DNA of 64,000 nucleotides, from positions 110,582 through 174,581 of the forward strand of contig QVRM01000434.1 in NCBI GenBank assembly GCA_003439945.1, given 5' to 3'. Below, in pieces: positions 24,223 through 35,546 of this stretch. The translations under genes were made by a program, and so were the position numbers. The stretch is from Dermanyssus gallinae (taxonomy: Eukaryota; Arthropoda; Arachnida; Mesostigmata; Dermanyssidae). The notes beneath the pieces are model-generated. The model was not told the DNA's origin and made no database searches. It worked only from the letters and a program-made list of their open reading frames with translations. Positions within the stretch are counted from its first letter, which is position 1. Each line of letters begins with the position of its first letter.

Positions 24223-25815
24223 GATAGCCGAGTGTGTGGAGTGCCCGGCACGGAAGTTCTAAACATAGCTGAAAGACAATAAAATTCACCTATCGCAAAC
24301 CGGGCGCACTGCCTGGCCGTCCTTATTGATGTCAAAACCGCGTTTAATACGCTCTCGTGGGACGCCATAAACCAAGCACTTGGAAATAAAGGCGTGTCTC
24401 CCTACCTACGACGTATCCTAGCGTCGTATCTAAAGGACCGAGCAAATACATATGATGGAGTGGACTACGCCGTCACTGCCGGGGTTCCTCAAGGATCTGT
24501 ACTGGGACCAACCCTGTGGAACATAACCTATGATGAAGTACTAAGACTGCCGCATCCCCCGGGAGTTTTTTCTATCGCCTACACAGACGATCTGGCACTG
24601 ATCGTTACCGCCAGTGACGAGGATTTGCTCGAAGGTACAGCCAACGGAGCCTTGGCGGATATCCGACAACACCTCTACACGCTTGGCCTCGAACTGGCTT
24701 CACAAAAAACGGAAGCAATCCTTCTAAACGGTCTGAAGCATCCTCCACGCAACCTAAATTCACATCTGGATGGCCATCCAATAATACCCACGCCCGTGGT
24801 CAAGTACCTGGGCGTGATCCTGGACAGAGCTCTCACAGGAACACCTCATGTGCGCTATGCAGCTAAAAAAAAACAGCCAAAGCCTCAGCAGAGTTACGGA
24901 AAATCCTCTCACGGACCAGAGGAACAAGCGACTCTCGGCGCCGACTCTTAGCATCAGTAATAGACAGCATCATGTTATACGCCGCCCCCTTATGGAAACG
25001 CACGACTACAAGAGCTACAACACGTCGCCTCCTCAACAAGACCCAAAGAAACATAACACGAGCAAGCCGCACGGCTTCCACAGCAGCCGTACAGGTCCTC
25101 TCCAAACAAATTCCCTGGGACTTAAGAGTAAAAGAATTGGCATCAAGAAACCCTCTAACCAACGTTCTGACGGAGGGCACACTAGTCAGCAGAACCGACA
25201 CACTAAGCGAATGGAGCCAGCAATGGGAAGCAATCCAGCCGGGTCATCCTGGATATTGGACAAGATCAATACTTCCTGATCTTAAAAAATTGGACAGCCT
25301 CAAACACGGCTCGCTTACCTACCCACTCGCGTAACTGTTAACAGGCCATGGTGTTTGATTTCAGCAGTACCTACACCGCATTGGTAAAACTGACTCCCCT
25401 GTATGCCGCATGTGCAACTCGGGGGAGCCGGATGGTTTTAGGCACTGCTATGAGCGGTGCTCCTCCTTCGACACTGAGCGAGAGCTATTGTCCCGAAACC
25501 TAGGACTGCAGAACCCCCTGACATGCCAGGCCTTGTAGAGGCGCTCCTCAAAGATCACAAATCCTGGATTCTGGTAAGAAGATTCGCACAAGGTATCTCT
25601 GAGGCGAAAATAACCGCCGCACAACGCAGAAAATGCCTAAATGGCAAGAAGAGTGGCCAGGTGAAGTAATCTCGAGAAGACAGTACTGCGGCCACCCCCC
25701 GTCAAGGTGCAAAGAGGACGACTGGATTTTAGTGGGTGCGAGTCCCACACTACCGAGGCTTTAACAACGTCGCCCGGTGTGCATAACGCATTTTACCAGT
25801 TACCTCAATAAAAAA
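24223..25815 (+). mobile_element. R1-type non-LTR retrotransposon, 5'-truncated, exact 15-bp duplication
   Basis: It is bounded by ACGACCTGTTTTACT at 24,208-24,222 and 25,816-25,830, the latter after an AATAAAAAA tail. Coding starts near 24,292 (LAVLIDVKTAFNTLSW). It continues at 24,394-24,951 with GVPQGSVLGPTLW and the catalytic box as YTDD at 24,580-24,591 in place of YADD. An A-run near 24,865 shifts the frame; IPWDL and SILPDL appear at 24,972-25,334. The C-terminal Cys-His motif is around 25,400-25,480 in a third frame. The 3' end has TTTTAGTGGG...CCCACAC. It sits in the intron between two MAST-like exons, antisense to the host gene. Confidence 0.92.
24394..24951 (+). pseudogene. R1-type reverse transcriptase fragment with YTDD
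   Basis: An open frame of 185 codons from the RT fingers through the palm (VTAGVPQGS, SIAYTDDLALIV) to KYLGVILDRALTG. The Ala of YADD is Thr, but both catalytic Asp residues are kept. Past codon 160 the frame leaves the true reading frame because of an A-run. Upstream blocks are absent, so it cannot make a full enzyme. Confidence 0.85.
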
Positions 25816-25929
25816 ACGACCTGTTTTACTAGGTGTATTTAGCCGACAAGCATGATCAAAAAATATATTCGATTATATGGTAATGTTTTTTACAACTATA
25901 AAGTACATTTCGTTGATTAGTTAGCCTAC

Positions 25930-26073
25930 CCAATGTTAGAGTGCTTCTCTTTTGACTGCGGGGGGCTTTTTTTGTCTCGGCCGGTGACATCAAATGGCTC
26001 TGTGCCATCTCCGGCGGCATCTCACAGAGCACGTCCGCAGGGTCGCTGTGGGCCAATTTAGCGAAATCCACTC
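25930..26073 (-). CDS. MAST-like kinase, end of catalytic domain
   Basis: A 144-bp minus-strand exon from an acceptor (TTTCAACAG at 26,074) to a donor TTGG|GTAGGC. It starts with GA, completing Gly with the G left by 26,770-26,991. The product reads GVDFAKLAHSDPADVLCEMPPEM, then a basic, Ser-rich stretch ending RSTLTL. In AGC and MAST kinases the C-lobe ends HPFF-x-G-[VL]-D-W, so YFEG joined to VDFAKL fits precisely. The exon ends in phase 1, matching the linker exon. Neighbouring 3' intron sequence carries an R1-type insertion (24,223-25,815). The donor is of ordinary strength; a longer frame continues past it to 25,856 but loses similarity. Confidence 0.85.
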
Positions 26074-26269
26074 CTGTTGAAACGAAGTACAGACATGCGT
26101 TAATACTATAATGATCAAACACGTATTAAACAAATGCTGCTAATCGGCATACATTGTATGCCGTAATGTAAGACCGCAGGCCCTCTCGCACAACTCTTGC
26201 CTATTATTATTACTTATATGTGCAATTGAAATGTATATGGTATTATATGTATATGTGGTGGTCTTCAGC

Positions 26270-26322
26270 GTAAGGCTTACCTTCGAAATGGGGATGCTAT
26301 TAAATGTTATATAGCAGCAGTT
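26270..26322 (-). pseudogene. Relic duplicate of the end of a kinase exon
   Basis: The minus-strand sequence CTGCTATATAACATTTAATA, then CCCCATTTCGAAGGTAAGCC, aligns with the end of the exon at 26,770-26,991 and its donor (CTGCTATAGTGACATTCGGT, then TACTTCGAAGGTAAACC), including about ten intronic bases. Read in the kinase frame it has two stops before HPHFEG. The donor GAAG|GTAAGC is intact, but the phase cannot be used together with the neighbouring exons. It is best seen as the remains of a tandem exon duplication. Confidence 0.7.
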
Positions 26323-26713
26323 AAGTAGCATTTGTTGTATATATATATAACATTATATAAACCCGCCATGTAATCCACTGTATCACATGCCCCTTCATAT
26401 AATAATACATTTTTTGTGGTTAATTTTCTATATCATATGTGTTTTTTTGTGGCTTTTTGTGGTTAATTTTCTATATAATATGACGTTTATTATCACCTTT
26501 GTTAGGTGCATTGCAAAACTTGTGTTAGTATACACATGCCTGTTCCGTATTCAAATTGGGCAATTTTGTGTTATATAAGGGTAACAAATGTGGTAAATTT
26601 TATGTACCTAGTGTCCTAGTGTAAAACTGATTGACTTTATGTTCCTAGTGTCCTAGTGTAAGACTGGCCGATAGAAACGGAAAAAAAATAGGGTCGACAG
26701 AACGAGAAAAAAA

Positions 26714-26738
26714 CATATATATATATATATATATATAC
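26714..26738. repeat. (AT)n microsatellite beside kinase exon
   Basis: AT run starting about 31 bp beyond the donor of the exon at 26,770-26,991 in transcript direction. Confidence 0.95.
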
Positions 26739-26769
26739 ACGCATATCGGATTGTGGCGGCAAGGTTTAC

Positions 26770-26991
26770 CTTCGAAGTAGGCATGATACCGAATGTCACT
26801 ATAGCAGCGGCTGCCGAGCCGTTTGCATGGATCCTTGACCATGAGCGAGGTGATGAAATCGAAACATGTCTTGTCGACGACATCGTTCACTCTCGACCAT
26901 TCGGGCTCAGTCTCCGCAATGCGACGCTTCAACTCACTGTCCTCACCATGGAACGGCAGGCGACCCGTCGTGATCTTGAAGATCACACAAC
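26770..26991 (-). CDS. MAST-like kinase, C-lobe exon (subdomains IX-XI)
   Basis: A 222-bp minus-strand exon from acceptor AAATCTAG (26,992) to donor GAAG|GTAAAC. It begins with GT, completing the Gly of DWWALG, and then encodes CVIFKITTGRLPFHGED, a charged helix with ETEPEWSRVNDVV, KTCFDFITSLMVKDPCKRLGS and DIRYHAYFEG. This matches subdomains IX to XI of AGC-type kinases: PF-x-G, then LL-x-x-[DN]P-x-x-RLG with the conserved Arg, then H-x-[FY]F. Every position from 26,991 to 26,770 is open. It ends in phase 1 and joins cleanly to 25,930-26,073. A degraded duplicate of its last 40 bp lies at 26,270-26,322. Confidence 0.92.
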
Positions 26992-27592
26992 CTAGATTTG
27001 GTGGGCGCAGAGATCACGCACACCGAAGCCAACCCGAAGGATCTATATCAATGGCCCAGTAATTCGTTACGTTATGTATGTATGTATGTATTTATAAGAA
27101 GAAGACGACACAGTGGAGGCAAAAATATTTTAAAAAAACAAAGCCGCATGTCAGGTCCGGGGTGAGGTCCCTTGGGAGGGGTGACTGTTTCCTATCGGTG
27201 CATACGTTCGCCGAGTATGTATGCCCAAATGGTATGTCGCACCTTTAATAATGTTAACTAAATGGATAAATATATGGTATGCTGTGAACAACAACAACAA
27301 CAACAAAAAAAAAGCAAGGGTGACATGATCGGTGTAAATCGGCGTGCATGCTACTATTAGGCAGAAAATAAGACGAATCAGCTCGTAAGAGCGTTGAGAG
27401 TCCACCCTACTATTATAGCCCTCGCTCTGTGCTCAGTAGAATCTTACTATGCACATGAATGTACCCAAAACCAAAGTGAAATAGGACGCCATTGTGTACT
27501 GTAACCTCGCTTTTGTATGTATAGGCAGGCCTCGACGAGGTACTATGACGGGGCTCAAGGACAAGGAGTAGTAGATCTGGTGTGATGCTCAC

Positions 27593-27755
27593 CGAGGGCC
27601 CACCAGTCAAGAGCGCGGCCATATCCCTGCTTTCGGATAGCTTCCGGAGCGCGGTAGGCCAGCGTACCAGCCTTCTCGCGATCTCGAAACTCTTTCGCCG
27701 TCCGCCGAAAAAAGTACTCGATAGGCCGGTTACGCACGTAGTGTGACAGGCACAC
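27593..27755 (-). CDS. MAST-like kinase, activation-segment exon
   Basis: A 163-bp minus-strand exon between acceptor GCAAAAG (27,756) and donor CTCG|GTGAGC. It encodes 54 residues plus one base: VCLSHYVRNRPIEYFFRRTA, KEFRDREKAGTLAYRAPE, then IRKQGYGRALDWWALG. The APE motif closing the activation segment, and the DWWALG with the structural Asp of subdomain IX, are intact. The insert between DFD and GTLAYRAPE is long, as in MAST kinases, where a KEF/REF-x-D segment precedes GT-x-x-Y-x-APE. It starts in phase 0 after 28,556-28,641 and ends in phase 1 before 26,770-26,991. An (AT)n array is 30 bp upstream of the acceptor. Confidence 0.93.
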
Positions 27756-27780
27756 CTTTTGCCATCGCATGATGAAAAAG

Positions 27781-27784
<4 letters not shown>

Positions 27785-27816
<32 letters not shown>
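27785..27816. repeat. (AT)n microsatellite before activation-segment exon
   Basis: AT run immediately upstream of the pyrimidine stretch and acceptor of the exon at 27,593-27,755. Confidence 0.95.
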
Positions 27817-27820
<4 letters not shown>

Positions 27821-28555
27821 ATTAGGGACATGAAAGACAAGCAAACATTAAACTTCATAGTGAAGGCGTTTTTCAACTAAGGCTAGCACATAAACAGTGT
27901 GCTTCCTCCTAGCATGAACACACGAGGACGCTCCGGAGAGGATAGCATGAACCAAACAATATGATACATTTCCAAATATAAATATAATATTTTCTTGGGT
28001 ATATCCGGTAGTTCAATAACAAATCTTTAATACGAATCATATGATGATGCTGATTTGTGTCTTGATTAAGAGGGCTAAACAGGTTAATAATAATACACAT
28101 CGTAGATTAAAAAACAAAGGCCGTCGTGCTAAAGGAGCTTACGTTGTATTCATAAAAAGGCATATTTGTACATATAGTCGCCATATACAGCCGTCATTAT
28201 ATACATCTAAATTGTATAGATTGACGACTGTACTGCAAATGTGTACCATCTTGAAATGCAAAGGTATTGCAAAATAAACAACTTGTATGGATATGTCCTA
28301 ATGTATAAAAATGCATAAGCATACACGACTAGACGCATTTCAGCTATATACTACCTTGTATATGCAAAATATATTTATATGTTTAAATATATTTAAGGCT
28401 CTGCGTGTAGGTATCATGTAAGGGTGTTGTTGGTGTTTGTCGCACTGAACTTGACTGATGACGCAAGCTTACGCTGTCCAATCTATCAGTACGTATAAAT
28501 ATCGAATAATCAATAGCACTTGCTTCTACATAATGGTAAAGGTATTACAACTTAC

Positions 28556-28641
28556 CTTTATTGTATCGAAGTCAATTATTTTAACCCTTCCCTTGTGTGT
28601 TACGAGTACATTCGCCGACTTGATATCCCTGTGAACAAATC
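28556..28641 (-). CDS. MAST-like kinase, catalytic-loop exon with DFD
   Basis: An 86-bp minus-strand exon, too short to stand out by length, found from its sequence. The acceptor is GCTTGCTCAG (28,642) and the donor AAG|GTAAGT is a consensus site. It encodes FVHRDIKSANVLVTHKGRVK then IIDFDTIK. HRD-x-K-x-x-N is complete, so the catalytic Asp and the Asn are kept. The Mg-binding Asp is also kept, but the following motif is DFD rather than DFG. GA at its start completes the Gly begun by the G left by 45,087-45,291, giving HMHG-FVHRD. Most active kinases have DFG. I recall tick MAST-like proteins with DFD, but could not check. Confidence 0.94.
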
Positions 28642-29039
28642 CTGAGCAAGCCAACACGTTATATCTAAGGTGAGCATTGAGCAAACAGCCAGACTCGAAC
28701 AGGATTACTTACGTATAAAAACGTATACGTTTTTAAAAACACACTGAACCCTGCTGAAGTGCAACTCCCAAAAAACGAAGAGTAGCGGTCACCTCTACGA
28801 ATAACCCTTAATTGAGAAACTACCTAACAAAAATTCGCAAGTCTTACAGAATAGAATTAAAATAAGCAGAAAGGCATAAGCTTATGGCTTAAGGGACTGC
28901 GTAGGAATAGTGTCTTCCACTTAACAAGCTGCTCGCACCTGTAGGACCAGGTGGTATGCACCGCGACTTTTATATATTGAACGCCTCTATGGAATATATG
29001 CATACGTATCGTACGCATATATTCTATAACGGCCAGTTG
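28642..29039. other. Intron sequence, no gene seen
   Basis: Start, in plus coordinates, of the 16.4-kb intron between the catalytic-loop exon and the exon at 45,087-45,291. No domain found; it runs into a (ATT)n at 29,040-29,063. Confidence 0.5.
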
Positions 29040-29063
29040 ATTATTATTATTATTATTATTATT
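29040..29063. repeat. (ATT)n microsatellite at the 5' side of an R2-group element
   Basis: Eight ATT units. It lies upstream of the R2-group element whose first ATG is at 29,403 and may mark the insertion target. Confidence 0.9.
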
Positions 29064-32000
29064 CATGGCGCTAAGAAGTGCGGACGTGTGCATATGGAGC
29101 TCCGAGAGAATACACCTATCCGTGTATGTGCAGGACAATAAACCCAGCAAGTGACATACCAGAGTGATAAGTGTACTGTGTGTGGCCGTGCGACGGAGGA
29201 GCCAGCAGCTAAGACGCTGAGAAGCTCTAACAATGACACAATGAAGCAAAACGAAACCGCCAGCATAACGGCTCCGAGCGGCACGCCGCTGCCATTCAAA
29301 TTCGAATTCTAACGGCTGCTCAACCAACATTTTGAGTTTGGAACATTCAAAAACTCACCGCGCCGACAATAAACACGGCATTTTCACTTGGAACCACAAG
29401 GCATGAGAAATGGACAGCCGCAGCAAAACCAGCAACTGCTCTGTTTCAAAGGAGAAGCACCAGCAATGGCTAATGAGTTTCAATGCGCGTGGTGTTCGAT
29501 GTGCTTTCCTACAAAGAGGGGTGTACAGATTCACGCAGGAAGGACTCATAAGAAAAAGATAGCCGAGTCTAGTGGGCCAGCAGTGCTCCAACAGGCCGCT
29601 GCCACTCTTAGCAGCATTTCACAGCCGCTGCCTTTTCCGCACGCTCCATTAGTAGAACCCTCTCCTCACCCCGCCAGCCAGTCTCCAGTGAACGGAGGCC
29701 CGACACCTGATTATCACCTGCCGCCTTCTTCTCCCCTTTCTCTTCACAAGTTAATCGCCAGCGCCAAGATGACACGCAAGGTGCTGCGCAGAATCCCAAA
29801 GGGAGCGAGAATCCCCTTACGCGGACTCTTCCACCGTCTGCTTAAAGACGTCGTGAAAAAGAATGACGAAGCGAGCTGGACCGCGCTGCTCACCCTCGCC
29901 CCAAAAGTCCTCCACGTCGACAAAGAAACCCAAGGAGGCCATAGCTTGGCCAGCGTAGTCAAAGAAAAGGTGGCCCTTTTCGGACATGCCGCTCTTACTT
30001 GCGTGGAAGCTGAGGATCTAGGCAAACGTATATTGACGGATAAAGCTCGCGCTCAGATCGCTGCTCACAAGCTTTCCATGGATTTTAATGTGAGGAGCGT
30101 CATTAGGATCTTGTCTTCCGATGACACGATTGCGTCCGTAACGGAGGAGTCGATTAGTGAGATGGTGGCAAAACATCCTCCTGCTCCTGCAGGGGACGTG
30201 GGGCCACCGTCCCGTATCGGCTTGCCAGCGGTCGGGTCGTGCTCAGGCGAGGATGTTGCCAAAACACTTCGCTCTTTTCCATCCGGTGCGGCGGGAGGCC
30301 TCGACGGCCTCACGCCTGACCATCTAAAATGCCTTCTCCCTGCTAACCGAGACCACAACGATGTACTGGAAACACTCGCCAAAGTGTGCGACATCATACG
30401 TAACCGGCAAGTTCCGGAGGCTGTGAGAAACGTGATATATGGAGGGTGGCTTATCGCCCTGAAAAATAAAACCGGAGGATACCAACCCATAGCCGTCGGC
30501 TGCACTCTGCAAAGATTGGTCACAAAGACCCTGCTTCCCGAGGTCAATGTGAAAAGCTACCTGCAGCCACGGCAGATGGGGTACGCCACTTAAAATGGTG
30601 CTGAAATAATTGCTCACACAGCTCGGACCTTTCTCGAACACAATGAAAAATGCTGCCTCCTAAAATTAGATTTTAAAAATGCGTTTAACTTAAACAAACG
30701 AGGACACCTCTTGACAGAGGTTTCCAAGCACGCCCCGGCCCTCTATTTAATGATGCACCAGGCATATAGCAAACCGACTCCCCTAATGTTTGGTGAGGTT
30801 GAAATTAGGTCATCAGCCGGTTGTCAGCAGGGAGACGTAGCGGCTCCTCTTGCATTTAGCCTGCTTCTGCATCAGTACGTCAAGCAGGTGACATCCAAGG
30901 TCCCTTTGTTTTACCTCGACGATAGGACCCTTTTGGACAACGATCCTTCGGTGTTACTCAGAGACATCAAGGATCTCAGAGCGTTCGAGCAATGGAGCGG
31001 GCTGCAGCTTAACCCATCTAAATGCGAGCTATTTCTACAGGGCTTCGAGGACGAAGAGAGACAGCAAGTGATCGCTGAATTTAACAGCAACCTCCCGGGC
31101 ATCCTTGTAAAGGATCGATGCGAACTGGACCTGCTGGGTACGGCGGTGTTTCCGGACATGATCGGTCCGGCACTGGCCGAGAAGGGAGAACAACTTTCCC
31201 GGCTTTACCAGAGGCTGGGCCATCTCGGTAGACACCAAGCCTACTTTCTGCTCCGGCACGCAATGGGAGTGCAAAAGGTCCTGTATGTACTACGGACCTC
31301 ACCTGCCTTCCTTCTACCGTCAGAAACTTTGAACCTCGAAGACCAGGTGAGGAGAGCTCTGGAAAACATCCTTGACCTGACGCTTGATGATAAGGCATGG
31401 ACGCAGGCAAGTTTACCGGTCCGGCTGGGTGAAATGGGCATTTGTTCGGCCACGGACCTTGCCTTACCCGCTTTCCTTGCTTCGTCGCACAGCTGTGACT
31501 CTGCAGTGGCCGCTACTCCCGGCGGACCCATCAGCCACCAACAAGACGCCGTTCAGATATGGGATACGCGTCAGTCTGGTCGTCCTTCTGAGGAACAGGT
31601 CACTAGGCAAAAGGGGTGGGACCAAACCGCCACTCAGGCTACCCACTTAACTCTTCTGTCGGCCTCCGAGTTAGATGTAGACGGCATTAGACTGAAAGCG
31701 GTTTCATCCGACGCCGCTGGAGCGTGGCTCGACGTGTTTCCGTCCGAGCTAGTCGGCAGCAAGCTGATCGATGACCAGTTTCGTGCCGCCAGTGGCCTCA
31801 GATTTGGCATGGCCATGTTTGAGAGGGAGGAATGTCCGTGTGGTGGAACGGTGGATGAACGCGGCTTGCACTGGCTTAGTTGCACTAAGCTGGCCGGGCT
31901 TACGCAAGGCCGCCACGATGCCATCAATGACATCCTCGGGCGCGCTTTCAGGCAAGCCGGCTACCGCGTCACGCTTGAGCCTGGTGGACTGCAAAGAGAC

Positions 32001-32475
32001 AACAAGCGTCGACCGGATGGCCTTACCAGCCGAGACTGGGACCATAATTCGCCGCTGGCGTGGGACGTGACTGTCTCAGACACGTACGCCCATGGCTACC
32101 GTGCACTAGCCAACGCGAGCGTCGGCCACATTATCCACCAACGGGAGATGCACAAACGGCGCCTATACGCGCATCTTCTTGAGGACCACGTTGTAATGGC
32201 GTTCGGCCTCGAGTCATCTGGCGTTTGGGGCAAGGATGCACTCAAATTGGCAAAAGAGCTTGGAAAGAAGCTATTTGAGGCCACAGCGGAGCCAAGATCG
32301 ACCGCGTTCCTTCGACAGAGAGTGTCATTAGAATTAGAGAGAGGCAACGCCAAGATATTGCTGAGTGGTCACCGACACTCAAGCAATAAAAATAATATAT
32401 GCAATATTGTAGATGTTATATAAGTGATATAGTAGTAATTGTAATACATGTACATATTTATAAAATAAACCCTTG
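29064..32475 (+). mobile_element. Single-ORF R2-group non-LTR retrotransposon with restriction-like endonuclease, nearly open
   Basis: The element spans from near the (ATT)n to just past an AATAAA at 32,464-32,469. One reading frame runs from 29,403 to 32,423, interrupted by a single TAA at 30,591-30,593. The order is zinc finger, RT, Cys-His motif, restriction-like endonuclease, which is the R2/R4/NeSL layout. It is antisense in a MAST-like intron. Exact ends were not fixed, and no target-site duplication was found. A 3' fragment of the same family is at 18,970-19,372 on the minus strand. Confidence 0.85.
29403..32423 (+). pseudogene. R2-group pol: zinc finger, reverse transcriptase, RLE; one in-frame stop
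   Basis: About 1,007 codons from the first ATG, with one TAA at 30,591 and the frame otherwise open. Near residues 28-49 is a C2H2 finger (CAWC, then H-x4-H), used in R2-type proteins to bind target DNA. Around 30,240-30,560 is the pre-RT block (GAAGGLDGLTPDHL). After the stop come LKLDFKNAFN, GCQQGDVAAPLAF and the catalytic box FYLDD near 30,910. The palm-thumb region continues (LQLNPSKCELF, LLGTAVF). At 31,830-31,890 is CPCGG...GLHWLSC, the Cys-His motif next to the endonuclease. RRPDG (about 32,010) and WDVTVSD (about 32,060) fit the PD...D core of the restriction-like endonuclease. It would nick DNA and prime cDNA on the element RNA. Confidence 0.88.
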
Positions 32476-32702
32476 TTCAAAAAAATATATATATTGCTAT
32501 TATTAGGTAAAGCGTAGTTAAATTAGTATAGTGCAGGCTTTGCTGTCGATAGCCATTACATCTTGGTAGGTGGCCAAATACCAATATGAAGACGTGCTTT
32601 TTTAGAGTCTTCACCGGCATTTATTCCGCCATCACAGTGCGTCTATCGTTCACTTCCGCACAGTTGATAAATACATGAACAAAACAGCTGTTGGGAGTTT
32701 TA

Positions 32703-33344
32703 TCAGTGTGCAGCAGTAGCTATATATATATATATATATATAATAGATAAACAACTATGCACATTATGACACGCCCTGGTGCTACTCTGCGCGCCGGCGA
32801 CTTCTTCTAAGAATCTTCTAAGAAGAGCACACTTCAGATCATATGAAGGCTTATCAATCCAAATGCATTTAAATCCGTTGATTGTGCACGAAAACAATTT
32901 CCTATTTTACAAAAAACAAATCCTAGATCGTCTTCGTATGCTGCATTGCGTCGTGCCATGCGAGGGTTTATACATGTGCACACCACCTACGCGGCATGGC
33001 TCGATCTGAAGATCAAGGATAACTGATTTTTATACCAAACCAGGGTGCTCTGCTGGGCTTGCACCGTTGGGTCAACTGCGGACTGAAAGGACGAAACGTT
33101 TTTACGCGAGACGCGATTGAGAGTCTGTCATCAAAGCATGAGTAGACGAACAGGCTATGATTAAAAACGTAACGCACGTCGTCAATCTTGTTGACGTTGC
33201 TGCTGCTGCTGCTATTCCTGTGTTTTTTGTGATCTTAGCGGCGCCCAAAATGCAACGCCGATTCTTCGCCGACGAAGTTTCACACCTCTAAGCCGACAGA
33301 ATCTATCAAAACAACGACGATTGGATTGTCGACTTGTCCCAAGA

Positions 33345-33381
<37 letters not shown>

Positions 33382-33390
33382 CTATCTATC

Positions 33391-33424
<34 letters not shown>

Positions 33425-34280
33425 CATATATTTTTTTTACTCTACTGCCCGCGAACGTAGCATGCTTCTATATACTACCGACAGCTTTTTGGAATACCAC
33501 TGTCAACGATCACCTACGAAAGCCCGCAAGTTGGATCGAAATAGAAAGAAGTTGATTTGTCTTTTTTTGTCGAAACCGAATAAGTTACGCTTTTTCAGTC
33601 AGCATAAAAGTGACGTACCCGAAAACCCACCACCGCCAGCCGTCCACTGTTGATCGAATTATCTCAGGCAGAAAAGTCACAATGCATATATGTGCATAAT
33701 TATATAAACCTTTCGGCAGCAGAAAATGAGAGTGATTTAAAATATCATTGTCAATTTTGCTCTATTTTATCTATATATATTTCAGTATTTTAGAAGGAAG
33801 AAAAACAAGGTTGATTTCTTAATATTATATGCTCCTATTCACTATTTTCACTGGGGTTGTTAGTGGCCGCATAACTGTCAACTTAAACAACGGTTGTCCG
33901 TCTACATAACTGAATCGCTACCTTCATGCAGTTTATATCACACACACGCACGCATATATATATATATCAAATCCAAGCAGTCGGTCTCACTGGCCGTTTT
34001 ACCGTGCAAAGTGCTGGAAAGTCTAATTTCCCCTGTCACCTATAACAACTAAAACGAATAAAAACTTGTTACACCTAAATAATTTGCCTAGCACACCGTA
34101 CAGGGTGAATTTCAGTATTCATAGTATGAATGAACATCAAATACAAATAGCTCTACAAAAATCTAGATGGTTCAATGTATCAAATTTTAGTATATCTTAT
34201 AACTATCGAGTTGGCAATTAGTTAGCCGTTTGAACTGATAATGTTCTAGCTAGAATAGTGATAGAACCTGTAGGGAACAT
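32703..34280. other. Intron sequence with AT repeats, no gene seen
   Basis: (AT)n arrays at 32,719-32,742 and 33,347-33,430 (compound with CTAT). No domain-bearing frame on either strand. Confidence 0.5.
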
Positions 34281-34288
34281 GTTAAACT

Positions 34289-34461
34289 TTTTCGGGCTGA
34301 CCCTCAACCAAGATTTAACGGTAACGGGACTGCTTTTCTCATCGCTTCATGGACGGACCCCATAAGTACAAATGCGCAACGGTGGGGCTCAAACCCGCGC
34401 ACCTATGTGTCCCCTCCGGTCACGAGGCGCAGGCAAATGCACCACGCCACCGGGCTCGACA
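34289..34461 (-). mobile_element. tRNA-derived SINE, copy 2
   Basis: Minus-strand copy with the tRNA-like head (GCCCGGTGGCGTGGTGCATT), a decayed B box (GCGGGTTTGAGCCCC), CATTTGTACTTATGGGGTCC and a body ending in the complement of GGGCTGACCC. The flanks GGAACATGTTAA and GGAATCATGTTAA are a likely target-site duplication with one indel. Confidence 0.82.
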
Positions 34462-35500
34462 GGAATCATGTTAATATATACATATGTACATGCAGGTAGT
34501 GCACGTAAAAGGGGCCCACAAGAAATCATCTTAGGGTCACTCCATGTTCACCTTGACAAATAGATCTATTGAAAGATGTTTTGCCTAAAACCTGCATGCA
34601 TTACAATGCGTGTAGAAAGTGTGCTCTTAGGATATAGAGAACGACCGTCGATGAACTTCTGAAAATTGAATAACAAGTGGCATTCGAATACCGAAGATCG
34701 TAAATGCTAGTCAGAGCAAAAGTATTGTAATAACACTTCTCACAGGCTTCTCGAGTACAACTAACCTGACACTATGGAAAAAGTGTCTAATGTTATTCAA
34801 CCAACTTAAATACCACAGCAGAAAATAAATATTGTGCCAAAGTTTCTAACAGCTAAAAGGATTATGAATGATATGTTTTCTTGAAGAGTTAAAATGCACG
34901 TACACAAAAGCCCTTTGTGCGTCACCCCACCCCGTTCCATGTATAAAAAGTTGTCAATATACACATGGATGGCATATTCGTAACTATAGGCCACCAAAAG
35001 CTCAGACCGGCTGCACACATACTGACATTTCACGAATAACTCCAAACCTTCTATTTCCTTAGTAAACTTACAGAAAACATTGTAGCGTTGTTGTGGCATT
35101 GACTGCATGCGAAAACGTCATAATCATTAGTCGCTTTAAAACATTTGCGCTTTAAAACATCTTGCACTTGTCTATCTATCTATCTATCTACTTGCATTTA
35201 GATACTGGTGGCACAGTGAAATGAATTATGAACTAACAATTTAACAGTTTTTAGCAAAACAATTTTAAATCACTTCCGAATCACAGATGCTGATATGATG
35301 CACATATGTCGCTACAAGCTTCCGCTTTAATATGAATAGTAATGTCAACCGCTTGATAGATTAGTTACGACTTCGAGCACGTTTGTCTTCCGATTTTTAT
35401 ATATAGACACAAAGAAAATTGTCTGCAAAGAATTCATGTACAGAATCTATAATTAGTAGCTAGCAGATGTGCCAAGGGTATTAATACGCGTAACCATACC

Positions 35501-35546
<46 letters not shown>

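Noticed and set aside
26270..26285. A functional 16-bp microexon encoding HPHFEG
   Set aside because: It would fit the next exon, but the preceding exon already encodes this segment and ends in a phase that cannot splice to it.
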